A DNA stretch of 54,098 nt from Candidatus Colinaster equi (lineage in GTDB: Bacteria; Bacillota; Clostridia; Lachnospirales; Lachnospiraceae): positions 1 to 54,098 of the forward strand of contig JAGHVF010000040.1 in NCBI GenBank assembly GCA_018064425.1. Reading direction: 5' to 3'. The notes beneath the pieces were generated by a model. It had not been told where the DNA came from. It saw nothing but the letters and a program-made list of their open reading frames with translations, and searched no databases. Within the stretch, counting starts at the first letter, position 1. The number at the start of each line of letters is the position of its first letter. Made by a program: the position numbers and the translations under genes. Positions 42,106 through 53,834 of this stretch are shown one piece after another.

Positions 42106-43041
42106 CTAAAAATCACCGTCAAATAGTGGCGTAGAAAAATACCTTTCTGCGGTATCGGGAAGAACTGTTACAACTGTTTTTCCCTTTCCCAACTTCTTGG
42201 CCAGCTTAAGTGCTGCCGCAACATTTGTTCCGGATGAAATTCCACACATAATACCTTCTTTTCTGGCCAAATCTTTTGCTGTCTGAATAGCTTCTTCATC
42301 TGTAACAATATATATACTATCGTATATTTCTGTATCAAGATTGTCAGGAATGAGTCCGTCACCTATTCCCATTTGAATATGTGTTCCGATATTACCACCT
42401 GCCAAAATTGCTGCATGTTCCGGTTCAACTGCCCATATCTCAATATCTGGATTCTGTGCTTTCAATACTTCACCAATTCCCGATATTGTTCCGCCCGTTC
42501 CTATTCCTGAACAGAAACCGTCAATCGGTCCCGCAACCTGTTCCATTATCTCCATGCCTGTATGATGTTTATGAACTTTTGGATTTGCCGGATTTTCAAA
42601 TTGCTGTGGAACCCATACTCTTGGATCTTCTTCTGCCATTCTTAATGCAGTTTTTAAACATTCATCAATACATTTTCCAATATTTCCGTCATCATGAATG
42701 GTTTTTACTTCAGCTCCGTAATGCGCAACCAGTTTACGTCTTTCTTCACTGACAGAATCAGGCATAATAATTACAGTTTTATATCCTCTCACCGCACCGA
42801 TTAATGCCAATCCTATTCCCTGATTACCGCTTGTAGGTTCAACAATAATAGTGTCTTCTTTAATTATTCCCTTTTTCTCTGCATCAAGTATCATGTTATA
42901 TGCAGTTCTTGTTTTTATTGATCCGCCTACATTCAATCCCTCAAATTTTACAAGCACTTCCGCAGCTGACGGGTCATTCATTCTGTTTAACCTGACTATT
43001 GGTGTATGTCCGATATAATCAAGCACTGTATCGCATATCAT
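42106..43041 (-). CDS. cysK: Cysteine synthase family PLP enzyme
   Basis: This 311-residue enzyme joins O-acetylserine and sulfide to cysteine, or catalyses a related beta-replacement. The PLP Lys lies in VGGSIKTRTAYNMI, the substrate loop in EPTSGNQGIGLA, and the phosphate-binding loop in GIGTGGTISGIGEVL. The Lys motif differs a little from the common N-x-S-x-K-DR form, and variant substrate use is possible. Its ATG overlaps the murG stop by four bases (ATGA), so the two are translationally coupled. Confidence 0.88.
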   Translation of the reverse strand: MICDTVLDYIGHTPIVRLNRMNDPSAAEVLVKFEGLNVGGSIKTRTAYNMILDAEKKGIIKEDTIIVEPTSGNQGIGLALIGAVRGYKTVIIMPDSVSEERRKLVAHYGAEVKTIHDDGNIGKCIDECLKTALRMAEEDPRVWVPQQFENPANPKVHKHHTGMEIMEQVAGPIDGFCSGIGTGGTISGIGEVLKAQNPDIEIWAVEPEHAAILAGGNIGTHIQMGIGDGLIPDNLDTEIYDSIYIVTDEEAIQTAKDLARKEGIMCGISSGTNVAAALKLAKKLGKGKTVVTVLPDTAERYFSTPLFDGDF

Positions 43042-44099
43042 TTTGATGTCTCCTTAATCAAATCTATTATTTTCTTAATTGAATTATACTGTGCGCTTCT
43101 TTTCATTGTTTCGATATACTTCTCTCTATTATTGAATACATCGATAACTTGTTTAGTTAAAATGTTAGGATCCAAGGCTTCTTCTCTTATCACAACAGAA
43201 TAGCCTTGTTCTTCAAAAGATGCTGCATTAAGTATCTGATCGCCTCTGCTTCCTATCGATAACGGTATAAGAATATTCGGTTTATTCAATTCAAGTATCT
43301 CACAAATAGCATTTGCGCCGGCTCTTGATATTACAACATCTGCCATTGCAAAAATATCTTTAAGCTCCTCTTTAATATATTCGAACTGCTTATATCCTTC
43401 AATATTTAACATTAAATTATCCATTTTGTCTTTTCCGCACAGATGAACAACCTGGAAATTATTCAATAGTTTTGGTAATGCCTCTCTTACAGTCTGATTA
43501 ACACTCATCGCTCCCTGAGATCCGCCAATTACCATTATTACCGGCTTTTCATCGGTAAATCCGCACAACTTCAAACCGGCTTCTTTGCTACCTTCCGATA
43601 ATTCCTTTCTTATCGGAGAACCGGTTAGAACTGCCTTACCTGTCGGCATCATACTTACAGTTTCCGGAAAATTACAACATATCTTGCTTGCCGTAGAGAT
43701 ACACAGCTTATTTGCAAGTCCCGGTGTCATATCAGATTCATGAATTATACAAGGAATATGAAGACTTCCTGCTGCTTTTACCACCGGAGTTGATACAAAT
43801 CCTCCCTTAGAAAAAAGTACATCAGGTTTTATTTGCTTCATTATTTTCTTTGCTTCACGGTATCCTTTGATTACTCTGAACGGATCGGAAAAATTTTTCA
43901 AATCAAAATATCTTCTAAATTTTCCCGTTGATATTCCGTAATATGGAATATCATAATCCGATATAAGCTTTTTTTCTATTCCGTCATATGATCCGATATA
44001 GTATACTTCATATCCTTCCTCTTTTAATCTTGGAAGCAATGCGATGTTAGGAGTAACATGTCCTGCTGTTCCACCACCTGTAAGTACAATCTTTTTCAT
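43038..44099 (-). CDS. murG: UDP-GlcNAc:undecaprenyl-PP-MurNAc-pentapeptide transferase
   Basis: MurG adds GlcNAc to lipid I to form lipid II on the inner face of the membrane. This 353-residue copy has the N-terminal loop TGGGTAGHVTPNIALLPRL, the middle KGGFVSTPVVKAAG, the C-domain loop IGGSQGAMSVN and the acceptor region VISRAGANAICEI. Length and order are normal. It lies outside a dcw cluster, in an operon with a GH25 lysozyme upstream and cysK downstream. GAGGAA precedes the ATG. Confidence 0.95.
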   Translation of the reverse strand: MKKIVLTGGGTAGHVTPNIALLPRLKEEGYEVYYIGSYDGIEKKLISDYDIPYYGISTGKFRRYFDLKNFSDPFRVIKGYREAKKIMKQIKPDVLFSKGGFVSTPVVKAAGSLHIPCIIHESDMTPGLANKLCISTASKICCNFPETVSMMPTGKAVLTGSPIRKELSEGSKEAGLKLCGFTDEKPVIMVIGGSQGAMSVNQTVREALPKLLNNFQVVHLCGKDKMDNLMLNIEGYKQFEYIKEELKDIFAMADVVISRAGANAICEILELNKPNILIPLSIGSRGDQILNAASFEEQGYSVVIREEALDPNILTKQVIDVFNNREKYIETMKRSAQYNSIKKIIDLIKETSK

Positions 44100-44102
44100 T
44101 AT

Positions 44103-45233
44103 TTATTCCTCGTTTTCAAACATAATATTTAAATCAGCATCGCCGGTAATTCCGTCAACTGTTCCGGTAGAACGATACTGCCATATGTCAATTTCATACG
44201 GAAATCGTAACGGATAATGATAATATGCAAACCATTTCCTATAATCTTCCAGCTTATTATATTCTGTCATAATCATAAGTGATTTCAAATTACCGTATAT
44301 CATTGTTTCATATCCGGCCTCTTCGATACGATCAAAAAATGCCTTAATGATTTCCGTTCTTTCCTCGGCCGTTATATTCTTTGTTCGTGATTCATTGACA
44401 TCGGCCGATTGCTCCACATCTAAAACTACCGGTAATTGAGTACTATATCCTTCAAGATTTTCAATTACAAATTCTGCTTCTTCTACTGCTTCTTCTGTAT
44501 TCTTCGCTTCCGTGAAGAAATATACACCACAATCCATTCCAATTTCATTGCATGCCGCTATATTATCTTCGTATTTTTCATCCAATACTATTTTTCCGCT
44601 TCCATACCCACGATAACCGAGTCTGATATATGCGAAATCAATATTATCATTTTGTACCTTTTTCCAATCTATATCACCTTGGAATTTTGATACATCAACA
44701 CCTCTTTTGGTATTACCTGCCAAATATGAAACATCTCCAATGTATTCTGTCTCGTCATCGTTCATTTCCGGATATTCAAACGCACTCATATCAAGCTTTG
44801 ATTGCTTCAAATCTTTTTCAACATCAAAAAATCTATATACTCCTATATCAGGAACTACAATCATATCGCTATAGATATTTTCTAACATTGTAAGTGTTCC
44901 GTCACCGTTTTCCATATATCCGCGAATTCTTTGTTTATAATCCTCTGACATAGCTTCTGCCGCTGCTTTTGCCTGTTCATCCGCATCCGCGATTGTTATG
45001 TATCCGCCGTTTTTTAAGTCTTGTCTTATTTGTTCAATTTCCTGTTTGGAACTCTCAAGCTCAGCAGATACTTTAATAACTTCCTTTTTTTCACCGGAAT
45101 ATAATGTATACAGATAAAAAAATGCCGCAGTTGTCAATATAAGAAAAATCAGTAGTAATGCTATTACTACGGAAACATTCCTCTTATGTTTCTTTTTTCG
45201 TTTTTTCTCAATCTTTGTTTCTTCTAAATTCAT
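44103..45233 (-). CDS. Membrane-anchored GH25 muramidase (lysozyme)
   Basis: This 376-residue protein has a basic N-terminus, one membrane helix at about 22-44, a coiled-coil-like stretch to about 90 and a GH25 domain from about 170. GH25 marks are GVDVSKFQGDIDWKKV, YIRLGYRG, VYFFTEAKN, LPVVLDVEQ and IDIWQYRSTGTVDGI. It should cut the MurNAc-GlcNAc bond of peptidoglycan outside the membrane. It lies directly before murG, linking wall synthesis and remodelling. AAAGGA precedes the ATG. Confidence 0.92.
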   Translation of the reverse strand: MNLEETKIEKKRKKKHKRNVSVVIALLLIFLILTTAAFFYLYTLYSGEKKEVIKVSAELESSKQEIEQIRQDLKNGGYITIADADEQAKAAAEAMSEDYKQRIRGYMENGDGTLTMLENIYSDMIVVPDIGVYRFFDVEKDLKQSKLDMSAFEYPEMNDDETEYIGDVSYLAGNTKRGVDVSKFQGDIDWKKVQNDNIDFAYIRLGYRGYGSGKIVLDEKYEDNIAACNEIGMDCGVYFFTEAKNTEEAVEEAEFVIENLEGYSTQLPVVLDVEQSADVNESRTKNITAEERTEIIKAFFDRIEEAGYETMIYGNLKSLMIMTEYNKLEDYRKWFAYYHYPLRFPYEIDIWQYRSTGTVDGITGDADLNIMFENEE

Positions 45234-45242
45234 CCAAATCCT

Positions 45243-46472
45243 TTACATTTCATCAGGGTGTGCTTTATACAAAAATGCTTCATGATTTCTCGACAAATCA
45301 TTTTTCTCATCTTTTGCATACAATACTTTCAAAATAATCGGGGTTGATATTGATGACACAATTATCAAAAGAATTACTGCCGTAAAATACACATCATCCA
45401 TCATTCCGACAGATAATCCTTTTTGTGAAACAATCAATGCAACCTCACCTCTTGTCATCATGCCGACACCTATTTTTAATGAATCTTGTACATTAAATTT
45501 GCAAGCCTTAGCCATTAATCCGCATCCGACAATTTTACATATAAGTGCAACCAATACAAAACCGATTGAAAAGAGAAGTATCTCTGAATTCATTCCGGAT
45601 ATATTAGTCTTTAATCCGATACTGGCAAAAAATACCGGTCCGAAGAACATATATGAATTGACATCCATCTTCTCTGCAATATAATCGGAATCCTTGATTG
45701 AACATAATATTATTCCGGCTACATATGCTCCTGTAATATCTGCTATGCCGAAGAATTCTTCTGCAATATACGCAAATGCAAGACAATATGCCAATCCTGC
45801 AATCGGTATTCTTCGTGTATGCGGATATTTGGAATCAACCCATTTAAATATTTTATATGATATTATTCCGACTATTATTGCAAAAACGAAAAACAATACC
45901 GTACTTATAACTACCGATATTGGTTTACTCTCCGGATTTTTGAATCCGATTACAAATGTCAGTACTACAATTCCGATTACATCATCAATTATTGCTGCAG
46001 ACAATATTGTTGTTCCGACATTGCCCTTAAGCTTGCCCAGTTCTTTCAATGCCTGCACTGTTATACTTACACTTGTTGCTGTCATTATCACACCGATAAA
46101 AACCGCGGTGTAAAATTTTTCTGAACCCCATGGAGCAGTTCCATAGAATCCCATATAAAGTAAGGTTCCGCCAATTAGCGGTATAAATACTCCGGCACAT
46201 GCAATAAGAAAGGACTTGAATCCGGTTGACATAAGTTCCTTTAGGTCAGTCTCAAGTCCGGCAGAGAACATTAAAAGTATCACTCCTATTTCTGCCATTT
46301 GTGAAATAAAATCTGTTTGATTTACCCATCCAAGTACACACGGACCAATTAATAAACCGGCAATAATCTCTCCTACAACCTGCGGCGCTTTACATTTTCT
46401 GGCTAACAGTCCGCATATTTTTGCAGCAATAACTATTATTGCCAAATCTTTCAATATACTGTATGTTTCCAT
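45243..46472 (-). CDS. Cation:proton antiporter, CPA2 family
   Basis: This 409-residue membrane protein has about twelve helices. The pattern VVGEIIAGLLIGP near the start and the paired Asp in SAAIIDDVIGIVVLTFVIG are marks of NapA/KefB-type antiporters, which exchange Na+ or K+ for protons. No C-terminal TrkA-N regulatory domain is present. GAGGAG lies six bases before the ATG. It lies between dgt and the GH25 gene in one operon. Confidence 0.92.
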   Translation of the reverse strand: METYSILKDLAIIVIAAKICGLLARKCKAPQVVGEIIAGLLIGPCVLGWVNQTDFISQMAEIGVILLMFSAGLETDLKELMSTGFKSFLIACAGVFIPLIGGTLLYMGFYGTAPWGSEKFYTAVFIGVIMTATSVSITVQALKELGKLKGNVGTTILSAAIIDDVIGIVVLTFVIGFKNPESKPISVVISTVLFFVFAIIVGIISYKIFKWVDSKYPHTRRIPIAGLAYCLAFAYIAEEFFGIADITGAYVAGIILCSIKDSDYIAEKMDVNSYMFFGPVFFASIGLKTNISGMNSEILLFSIGFVLVALICKIVGCGLMAKACKFNVQDSLKIGVGMMTRGEVALIVSQKGLSVGMMDDVYFTAVILLIIVSSISTPIILKVLYAKDEKNDLSRNHEAFLYKAHPDEM

Positions 46473-46488
46473 AACATACTCCTCTTTT

Positions 46489-47901
46489 CTATATTGTTCC
46501 TGTTAATTCTTGGTACAAATCCTTTGCAAAACTGTCTGTCATTCCGCAAATATAATCCGTCACTAACATAAGTCTCAAATACAATTTCTGTGCATCATCT
46601 TTTCCTTCGGAATATGCATAGTATATTCTCTTATAATCCTCGGAAATAAGTGAGACTATTTTTTTATTAACTGTCGATTGTTCGTTCTTTGTATCAAAAT
46701 TAATTACCGCATTCATAAACTTGTCTAACAGGAATTTGAATATTGTATCTGCGGCAATTTCTAGTTTGTATATGGGTTTTGATGTAAAAATGTACTGATA
46801 TGCTATTTCTCCAAGTTTATCAAGTAATCTGTTTACATCTGTTCCCTCAAAAATGTCATACTTATATTCACCTGACATAATCATATCGTAGTTTTTTATA
46901 AAATTGTCACTCACCGCATAAATGGATTGTCCCTGAACATATATTGACCAATTCTGCACTGCATATACATCAGGTTGTTCATAGCCTTTTGATATTGCTT
47001 TTTCATATCTTGATTCAAGCATATCTACCATTGCACGGTACTTTGAATCGGATTTGGCATATTCTTCTTCATTTTTCAATTCACTCAGCAATTGCTCATA
47101 TGTATAGCAACCCTTTTTTAATCCATCTTCAATATCCGCGGTTTTATATGCTATATCATCCGCAGCTTCCAAAAGAAATGTTAACGGATGACGTTTTCCG
47201 TTTGTATTGCACGACTTTTGAATACTATCAAAGGTTTCTTTATCCGCATAAAAGAAACCCATTTTCTTTGTTCTGATATCTCCCGAATGCTTATCGGTAT
47301 CTAATGATGAAACAGGATACTTAATAATCGTTGATAATAAAGCTTTCGTCAGATTCATTCCATGCTCATCAACAAGAAAATGTAACTTTGTGACTACACG
47401 TAATGCTTGTGTATTTCCTTCAAAATTGTAAAAATCCTGAAGCTGCTGTTTAGTAAGTACATCTGTAATCTTTTTTCCGTTATATTCAAGTCTTTTAAGA
47501 TTTTCTCTGCACCAATCTTCAATAGCACTTTCACCAAAATGGCCAAACGGTGGATTACCGATATCATGAATCAAGCCGGCACATTGCAAGATAGCACAAA
47601 TATCTTCAGCTTCCTTTGCTGTAAATGTCGGATCAAGATTTTGTTCTATTATTTTTTGGCCAACATTCATACCTAATGACTTTGCAAAAGAACTTACTTC
47701 CAAAGAATGCGTTAATCTTGTTCTAATAAAATCATTCTTATCTAACGGAAAAACCTGTGTTTTATCCTGAAGTCTTCTAAATGATGCACTACCGATTATT
47801 CTATGATAATCCTTTTCAAATTCTGTTCGCAAATCGGAAGAAGTCTTTTTTGATGAGTATTCTCTTATTCTTTCTTCACACAATAATTCTTTCCAATTCA
47901 T
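46489..47901 (-). CDS. dgt: Deoxyguanosinetriphosphate triphosphohydrolase-like HD protein
   Basis: This 470-residue HD-domain protein should hydrolyse dGTP or other dNTPs to the nucleoside and triphosphate. Metal ligands are in RLTHSLEVSSFAKSLG and AGLIHDIGNPPFGHFGESA, and the N-terminal FRRLQDKTQVFPLDKNDFIR is a family mark. The frame opens with TTG at 47931 within the gyrA terminator. AAGGGA seven bases before the ATG at 47901 marks the true start. It is first in the long operon leading to murG and beyond; no promoter is obvious in the short gap. Confidence 0.92.
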   Translation of the reverse strand: MNWKELLCEERIREYSSKKTSSDLRTEFEKDYHRIIGSASFRRLQDKTQVFPLDKNDFIRTRLTHSLEVSSFAKSLGMNVGQKIIEQNLDPTFTAKEAEDICAILQCAGLIHDIGNPPFGHFGESAIEDWCRENLKRLEYNGKKITDVLTKQQLQDFYNFEGNTQALRVVTKLHFLVDEHGMNLTKALLSTIIKYPVSSLDTDKHSGDIRTKKMGFFYADKETFDSIQKSCNTNGKRHPLTFLLEAADDIAYKTADIEDGLKKGCYTYEQLLSELKNEEEYAKSDSKYRAMVDMLESRYEKAISKGYEQPDVYAVQNWSIYVQGQSIYAVSDNFIKNYDMIMSGEYKYDIFEGTDVNRLLDKLGEIAYQYIFTSKPIYKLEIAADTIFKFLLDKFMNAVINFDTKNEQSTVNKKIVSLISEDYKRIYYAYSEGKDDAQKLYLRLMLVTDYICGMTDSFAKDLYQELTGTI

Positions 47902-47929
47902 TCCATCTTCCCTTACCATTAGACGCCAC

Positions 47930-47955
47930 AAAAGTCGCCTATTTCTAGGCGACTT
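47930..47955 (-). terminator. Rho-independent terminator after gyrA
   Basis: On the minus strand AAGTCGCCTA and TAGGCGACTT pair around a GAAA loop, followed by TTTT including stem bases. The T run is short, so some read-through into dgt is likely. Confidence 0.75.
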
Positions 47956-47974
47956 GTTGGTTTACATAATATTG

Positions 47975-50473
47975 CTATTTGTCTTCTTCAGCTTCTTCCT
48001 GAATATCAACTTCAACACCGTCATCGTTTTGAACTTTATCTCTGACTTTTGCAATCTTTGCAATCTTTACCTTTTTCTCAAGATCCATAAGTTTTACGCC
48101 GGTTGTTAATCGTCCGAGTTCTCTAATATCGTCCATTCTTATTTGAATGATGATACCCTCATTTGTAATCATCATTATTTCATGATCATCATTAACAGCC
48201 TTTACTCCAACAATCTTTCCTGTTTTTTCCGTAAGCTTATAACACTTAAGTCCTTTTCCGCCTCTCTTTTGTAATCTGAAATGATCAAGAGGTGTTCTCT
48301 TTCCGATACCCTTTTCTGTAACCATAAGTAAAGAATCGCCCTGAGTATCAATCTGCATTCCTACAATCTCATCATCCTTTGCAAGATCCATAGATTTAAC
48401 ACCCATTGTATTTCTTCCTGTTACTCTTACATCTGTTTCAAGGAATTGGATACACATAGCATCCTTTGTTACAAGGAATATTTTATTATCTTTATCAGTT
48501 GTCTTAACATCAATTAATTCGTCATCATCCTGAATATTCATTGCTATAAGACCATTCTTTCTGATGTTCTCGAATTCTTTAATTGGTGTCTTCTTAACAA
48601 TACCATTCTTAGTTGCAAAGAACAGATTCTTATTTTCAGCTTTACTTGTAAGAGGTATCATCGCGCTGATTGTCTCTCCCGGATTAAGTTGAAGTAAATT
48701 GATAATTGCCGTTCCTCTTGCGGTTCTTCCGGCTTCGGGTATTTCATATGCTCTCAACTGATATACTCGACCAAGATTTGTAAAGAACATAATATCATTA
48801 TGAGTATTAGTCATAAGCAAATCTTCGATATAGTCATCCTGAATTGTAGACATACCTTTAATTCCCTTACCGCCTCTGTGTTGTGCACGGAAATTATCCA
48901 TTGTCATTCGCTTAATATATCCAAGATTTGTTTTTGCAATAACAACATTCTCATCAGGAATCATATCCTCAATAGAAATATCGTCATCATCAAATCCTAT
49001 CTTTGTTCTACGGTCATCACCATACTTTTCGGCCATTTCCACCATTTCTGATTTGATAACTCCAAGTAATAACTTTTTATCTGCAAGTATAGCCTTCAAT
49101 TCTTCAATCTTTTTAACTAACTCGTTATGTTCTGATTCAATCTTTTCAGATTCCAATCCTGTTAATGCTTTTAATCGCATATCAGCAATAGCCTGGGACT
49201 GAGCATCTGACAGACCAAATCTTTCCATCAATCTTTCTTTTGCTTCCTGAGTTGTCTTACTGCTTCTCATAATAGAGATTACTTCATCAATATTTTCAAG
49301 CGCAATAAGCAATCCCTGCAAAATATGATCTCTTTCTTCTGCCTTATTTAAATCATATTTTGTACGGCGTGTTACAACTTCTTCCTGGTGCTTCAAATAG
49401 TATTGAAGCATCTCAAGCAAATTCATTACTTTAGGCTGATTTCCTGTAAGTGCAAGCATAATCACACCAAAAGTATCCTGAAGTTGTGTATGTTTATATA
49501 ATTTATTGAGTAAAACATTGGCATTAACATCGCGTCTTAACTCAATAACAATACGCATACCTTCTCTGTTTGATTCATCACGTAAATCCGTAATACCATC
49601 AATCTTTTTCTCTTTATGAAGTTCTGCAATTTTCTCAATAAGTTTAGCTTTATTAACCATGTATGGAAGCTCTGATACAATAATTTGAGCTTTTCCGTTT
49701 TCCATGGTTTCAATATTACACACAGCTCTAACCTTAATTTTAGCTCTACCGGTTCTGTATGCTTCTTCAACTGCTCTTGTTCCAAGAATTATTCCACCTG
49801 TAGGAAAATCAGGAGCTTTTACCAATGGGAGTAATTCTTCTATTTGTGTTTCTCTATCCTCATCTATCTTATTGTCTATTATTTTGACAACCGCAGATAC
49901 TACTTCTCTAAGATTGTGCGGCGGAATATTTGTGGCCATTCCGACAGCAATTCCTGTTGTTCCGTTTACCAAAAGATTAGGATATCTACTTGGAAGAACA
50001 GTAGGTTCCTTTTCTGTTTCATCAAAGTTTGGAACGAAATCTACAGTATCTTTGTTAATGTCCGCAAGAAGTTCCATAGATATCTTTGATAATCTGGCCT
50101 CGGTATATCGCATGGCTGCCGCGCCATCACCGTCGACAGAACCAAAATTACCATGTCCGTCTACAAGCGGATATCTAAAACTCCACTCCTGTGCCATATT
50201 AACAAGTGAGCCATAGATAGAACTGTCACCATGAGGATGATATTTACCCATTGTATCACCAACGATACGTGCACATTTTCTGTGTGGTTTATCGGGTCCG
50301 TTATTCAATTCAATCATTGAATACAAAACTCTTCTTTGTACAGGTTTTAATCCATCTCTTACATCAGGTAATGCTCTGGATGCAATAACACTCATCGCAT
50401 AATCAATATAAGAATTTTCCATTGTTTTCTTTAAATCGACCTGTTTAATTTGATCAAAAATTTGATCGTCCAT
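47975..50473 (-). CDS. gyrA: DNA gyrase subunit A
   Basis: This 832-residue subunit cuts and rejoins DNA during supercoiling. The N-terminal [20 protein letters not shown] block, the catalytic Tyr123 in MRYTEARLS and the first-blade GyrA box QHRGGKG of the C-terminal beta-pinwheel are present. In the quinolone region the sequence is HGDSSIYGS, with Ser84 matching E. coli Ser83 and Gly88 where E. coli has Asp87. An acidic C-terminal tail ends the protein. GAGGGAAG precedes the ATG. It follows gyrB by 50 bases. Confidence 0.98.
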   Translation of the reverse strand: MDDQIFDQIKQVDLKKTMENSYIDYAMSVIASRALPDVRDGLKPVQRRVLYSMIELNNGPDKPHRKCARIVGDTMGKYHPHGDSSIYGSLVNMAQEWSFRYPLVDGHGNFGSVDGDGAAAMRYTEARLSKISMELLADINKDTVDFVPNFDETEKEPTVLPSRYPNLLVNGTTGIAVGMATNIPPHNLREVVSAVVKIIDNKIDEDRETQIEELLPLVKAPDFPTGGIILGTRAVEEAYRTGRAKIKVRAVCNIETMENGKAQIIVSELPYMVNKAKLIEKIAELHKEKKIDGITDLRDESNREGMRIVIELRRDVNANVLLNKLYKHTQLQDTFGVIMLALTGNQPKVMNLLEMLQYYLKHQEEVVTRRTKYDLNKAEERDHILQGLLIALENIDEVISIMRSSKTTQEAKERLMERFGLSDAQSQAIADMRLKALTGLESEKIESEHNELVKKIEELKAILADKKLLLGVIKSEMVEMAEKYGDDRRTKIGFDDDDISIEDMIPDENVVIAKTNLGYIKRMTMDNFRAQHRGGKGIKGMSTIQDDYIEDLLMTNTHNDIMFFTNLGRVYQLRAYEIPEAGRTARGTAIINLLQLNPGETISAMIPLTSKAENKNLFFATKNGIVKKTPIKEFENIRKNGLIAMNIQDDDELIDVKTTDKDNKIFLVTKDAMCIQFLETDVRVTGRNTMGVKSMDLAKDDEIVGMQIDTQGDSLLMVTEKGIGKRTPLDHFRLQKRGGKGLKCYKLTEKTGKIVGVKAVNDDHEIMMITNEGIIIQIRMDDIRELGRLTTGVKLMDLEKKVKIAKIAKVRDKVQNDDGVEVDIQEEAEEDK

Positions 50474-50523
50474 ATCTTCCCTCGTTTCTCAATAACAAAC
50501 TTCAAATCACATCAAAAACATAA

Positions 50524-52503
<1,980 letters not shown>

Positions 52504-52507
52504 TCAT

Positions 52508-53608
52508 TTATGCTTCCTCTATTGTTCCTTTTTTGACTTTAAATACCTTATTTATTTCAAATCTGTTATTTACAAATTCATCAAGACCTGTACATGTAAT
52601 TATTGTTTGAATATTGCCGATACTGTTTAACAGATAATTTTGTCTGTTACTGTCAAGTTCTGATAAAACATCATCAAGTAATAAAACAGGTGTATCATTT
52701 GTTATTTTTTTTACTATTTCTATCTCTGATAATTTTAATGATAATGCCGCAGTTCTTTGTTGACCTTGTGAACCGAATTTTCTGACATCTATTTCATTAT
52801 CACAATCCACACTTTTTACATAAAAGGCTATATCATCTCTATGTGGTCCAATTGTGGTTTGTTTTAATTTTATGTCTTTATCCCAAGAACTATTCAACTT
52901 TCTTTCATATTCATCAATAGAAATATTTGGTTCGTATTTTATTTCCAGATGTTCTTTATTTCCGGATAATCCAAGATGAATGCTTTCTATTATTTCATTC
53001 AGTTGTTTAATAAACTGTTCTCTTCTTTCAATTATCTTACTTCCGTATGAAATAAGCTGTGCATCCCATATTTTCAGCGTTTCTTTTAATTCCGGATTAT
53101 GATACAAATCCTTTAATAAATGATTTCTCTGATTAACAATTTTATTATAATGATTAAGATTATACAGATAAAAATTATCTAGTTGACATAATTCCACATC
53201 TATAAATCTTCTTCTTTCAGCCGGCCCGTTTTTTATGATACTAAGATCTTCCGGTGAAAAGAAAACAACATTTAACAATCCTAAAAGTTCTGCTGCTTTC
53301 TTTATCTTATTACCATCTATAGCTATTCCTTTTGACTTGCTCTTTCTAAGATGCATATCTACTCTTGTATCAATATTATCTTTTAATAGATATGTCCTTA
53401 TATGAGCTTCATCACTACCAAATTCAATAATATCGCTGTCCTTACTACTTTTATGAGATTTCGTAGTCGCAGATAAATATATTGCTTCAAGAATATTTGT
53501 TTTTCCCTGAGCATTATCTCCGTATAAAATATTTGTTCCCTTATCAAAAACAATATTTAATGACTCATAATTTCTATAATTTGACAACTCTAATGATTTA
53601 ATAATCAT
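52508..53608 (-). CDS. recF: DNA replication and repair protein RecF
   Basis: This 366-residue SMC-like ATPase helps load RecA at gaps. The Walker A motif GDNAQGKTNILEAI is at about residues 30-43. The ABC signature-like block is in RKFGSQGQQRTAALSLKL and Walker B in PVLLLDDVLSELD near the C-terminus. Length is normal. Its ribosome site GAGG lies in the end of the S4-domain gene, so the two are closely coupled. Confidence 0.97.
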   Translation of the reverse strand: MIIKSLELSNYRNYESLNIVFDKGTNILYGDNAQGKTNILEAIYLSATTKSHKSSKDSDIIEFGSDEAHIRTYLLKDNIDTRVDMHLRKSKSKGIAIDGNKIKKAAELLGLLNVVFFSPEDLSIIKNGPAERRRFIDVELCQLDNFYLYNLNHYNKIVNQRNHLLKDLYHNPELKETLKIWDAQLISYGSKIIERREQFIKQLNEIIESIHLGLSGNKEHLEIKYEPNISIDEYERKLNSSWDKDIKLKQTTIGPHRDDIAFYVKSVDCDNEIDVRKFGSQGQQRTAALSLKLSEIEIVKKITNDTPVLLLDDVLSELDSNRQNYLLNSIGNIQTIITCTGLDEFVNNRFEINKVFKVKKGTIEEA

Positions 53609-53611
53609 TAT

Positions 53612-53824
53612 TTAAGCCTCAATCTTTATTACATTTCCATCAAACTCAACTACATCGTTAGCAATTAACTTCTTTCCACGTTGAGTTTCTATATTACCGT
53701 TTACTTTAACTAAGCCATCCTGAATCACAAATTTTGCATCAACTCCTGTTGAGACAACACCTGCTGCTTTAAGTGCCTGGCCAAGCTTAATATATTCATC
53801 TCTTAATTTTATGCTGTATTCCAT
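53612..53824 (-). CDS. yaaA: S4-domain RNA-binding protein YaaA
   Basis: This 70-residue protein is a single S4 domain (LGQALKAAGVVSTGVDAKFV, then GLVKVNGNIETQRGKKL). It sits between dnaN and recF, as in Bacillus and many other Firmicutes. Its partner RNA is not well settled; S4 proteins usually bind structured RNA such as rRNA. AGAGG precedes the ATG. Confidence 0.93.
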   Translation of the reverse strand: MEYSIKLRDEYIKLGQALKAAGVVSTGVDAKFVIQDGLVKVNGNIETQRGKKLIANDVVEFDGNVIKIEA

Positions 53825-53834
53825 ATATAACCTC

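Noticed and set aside
49704-50216. 170-residue plus-strand frame opposite gyrA
   Set aside because: It follows the codon pattern of gyrA on the other strand, has no start signals and matches no family.
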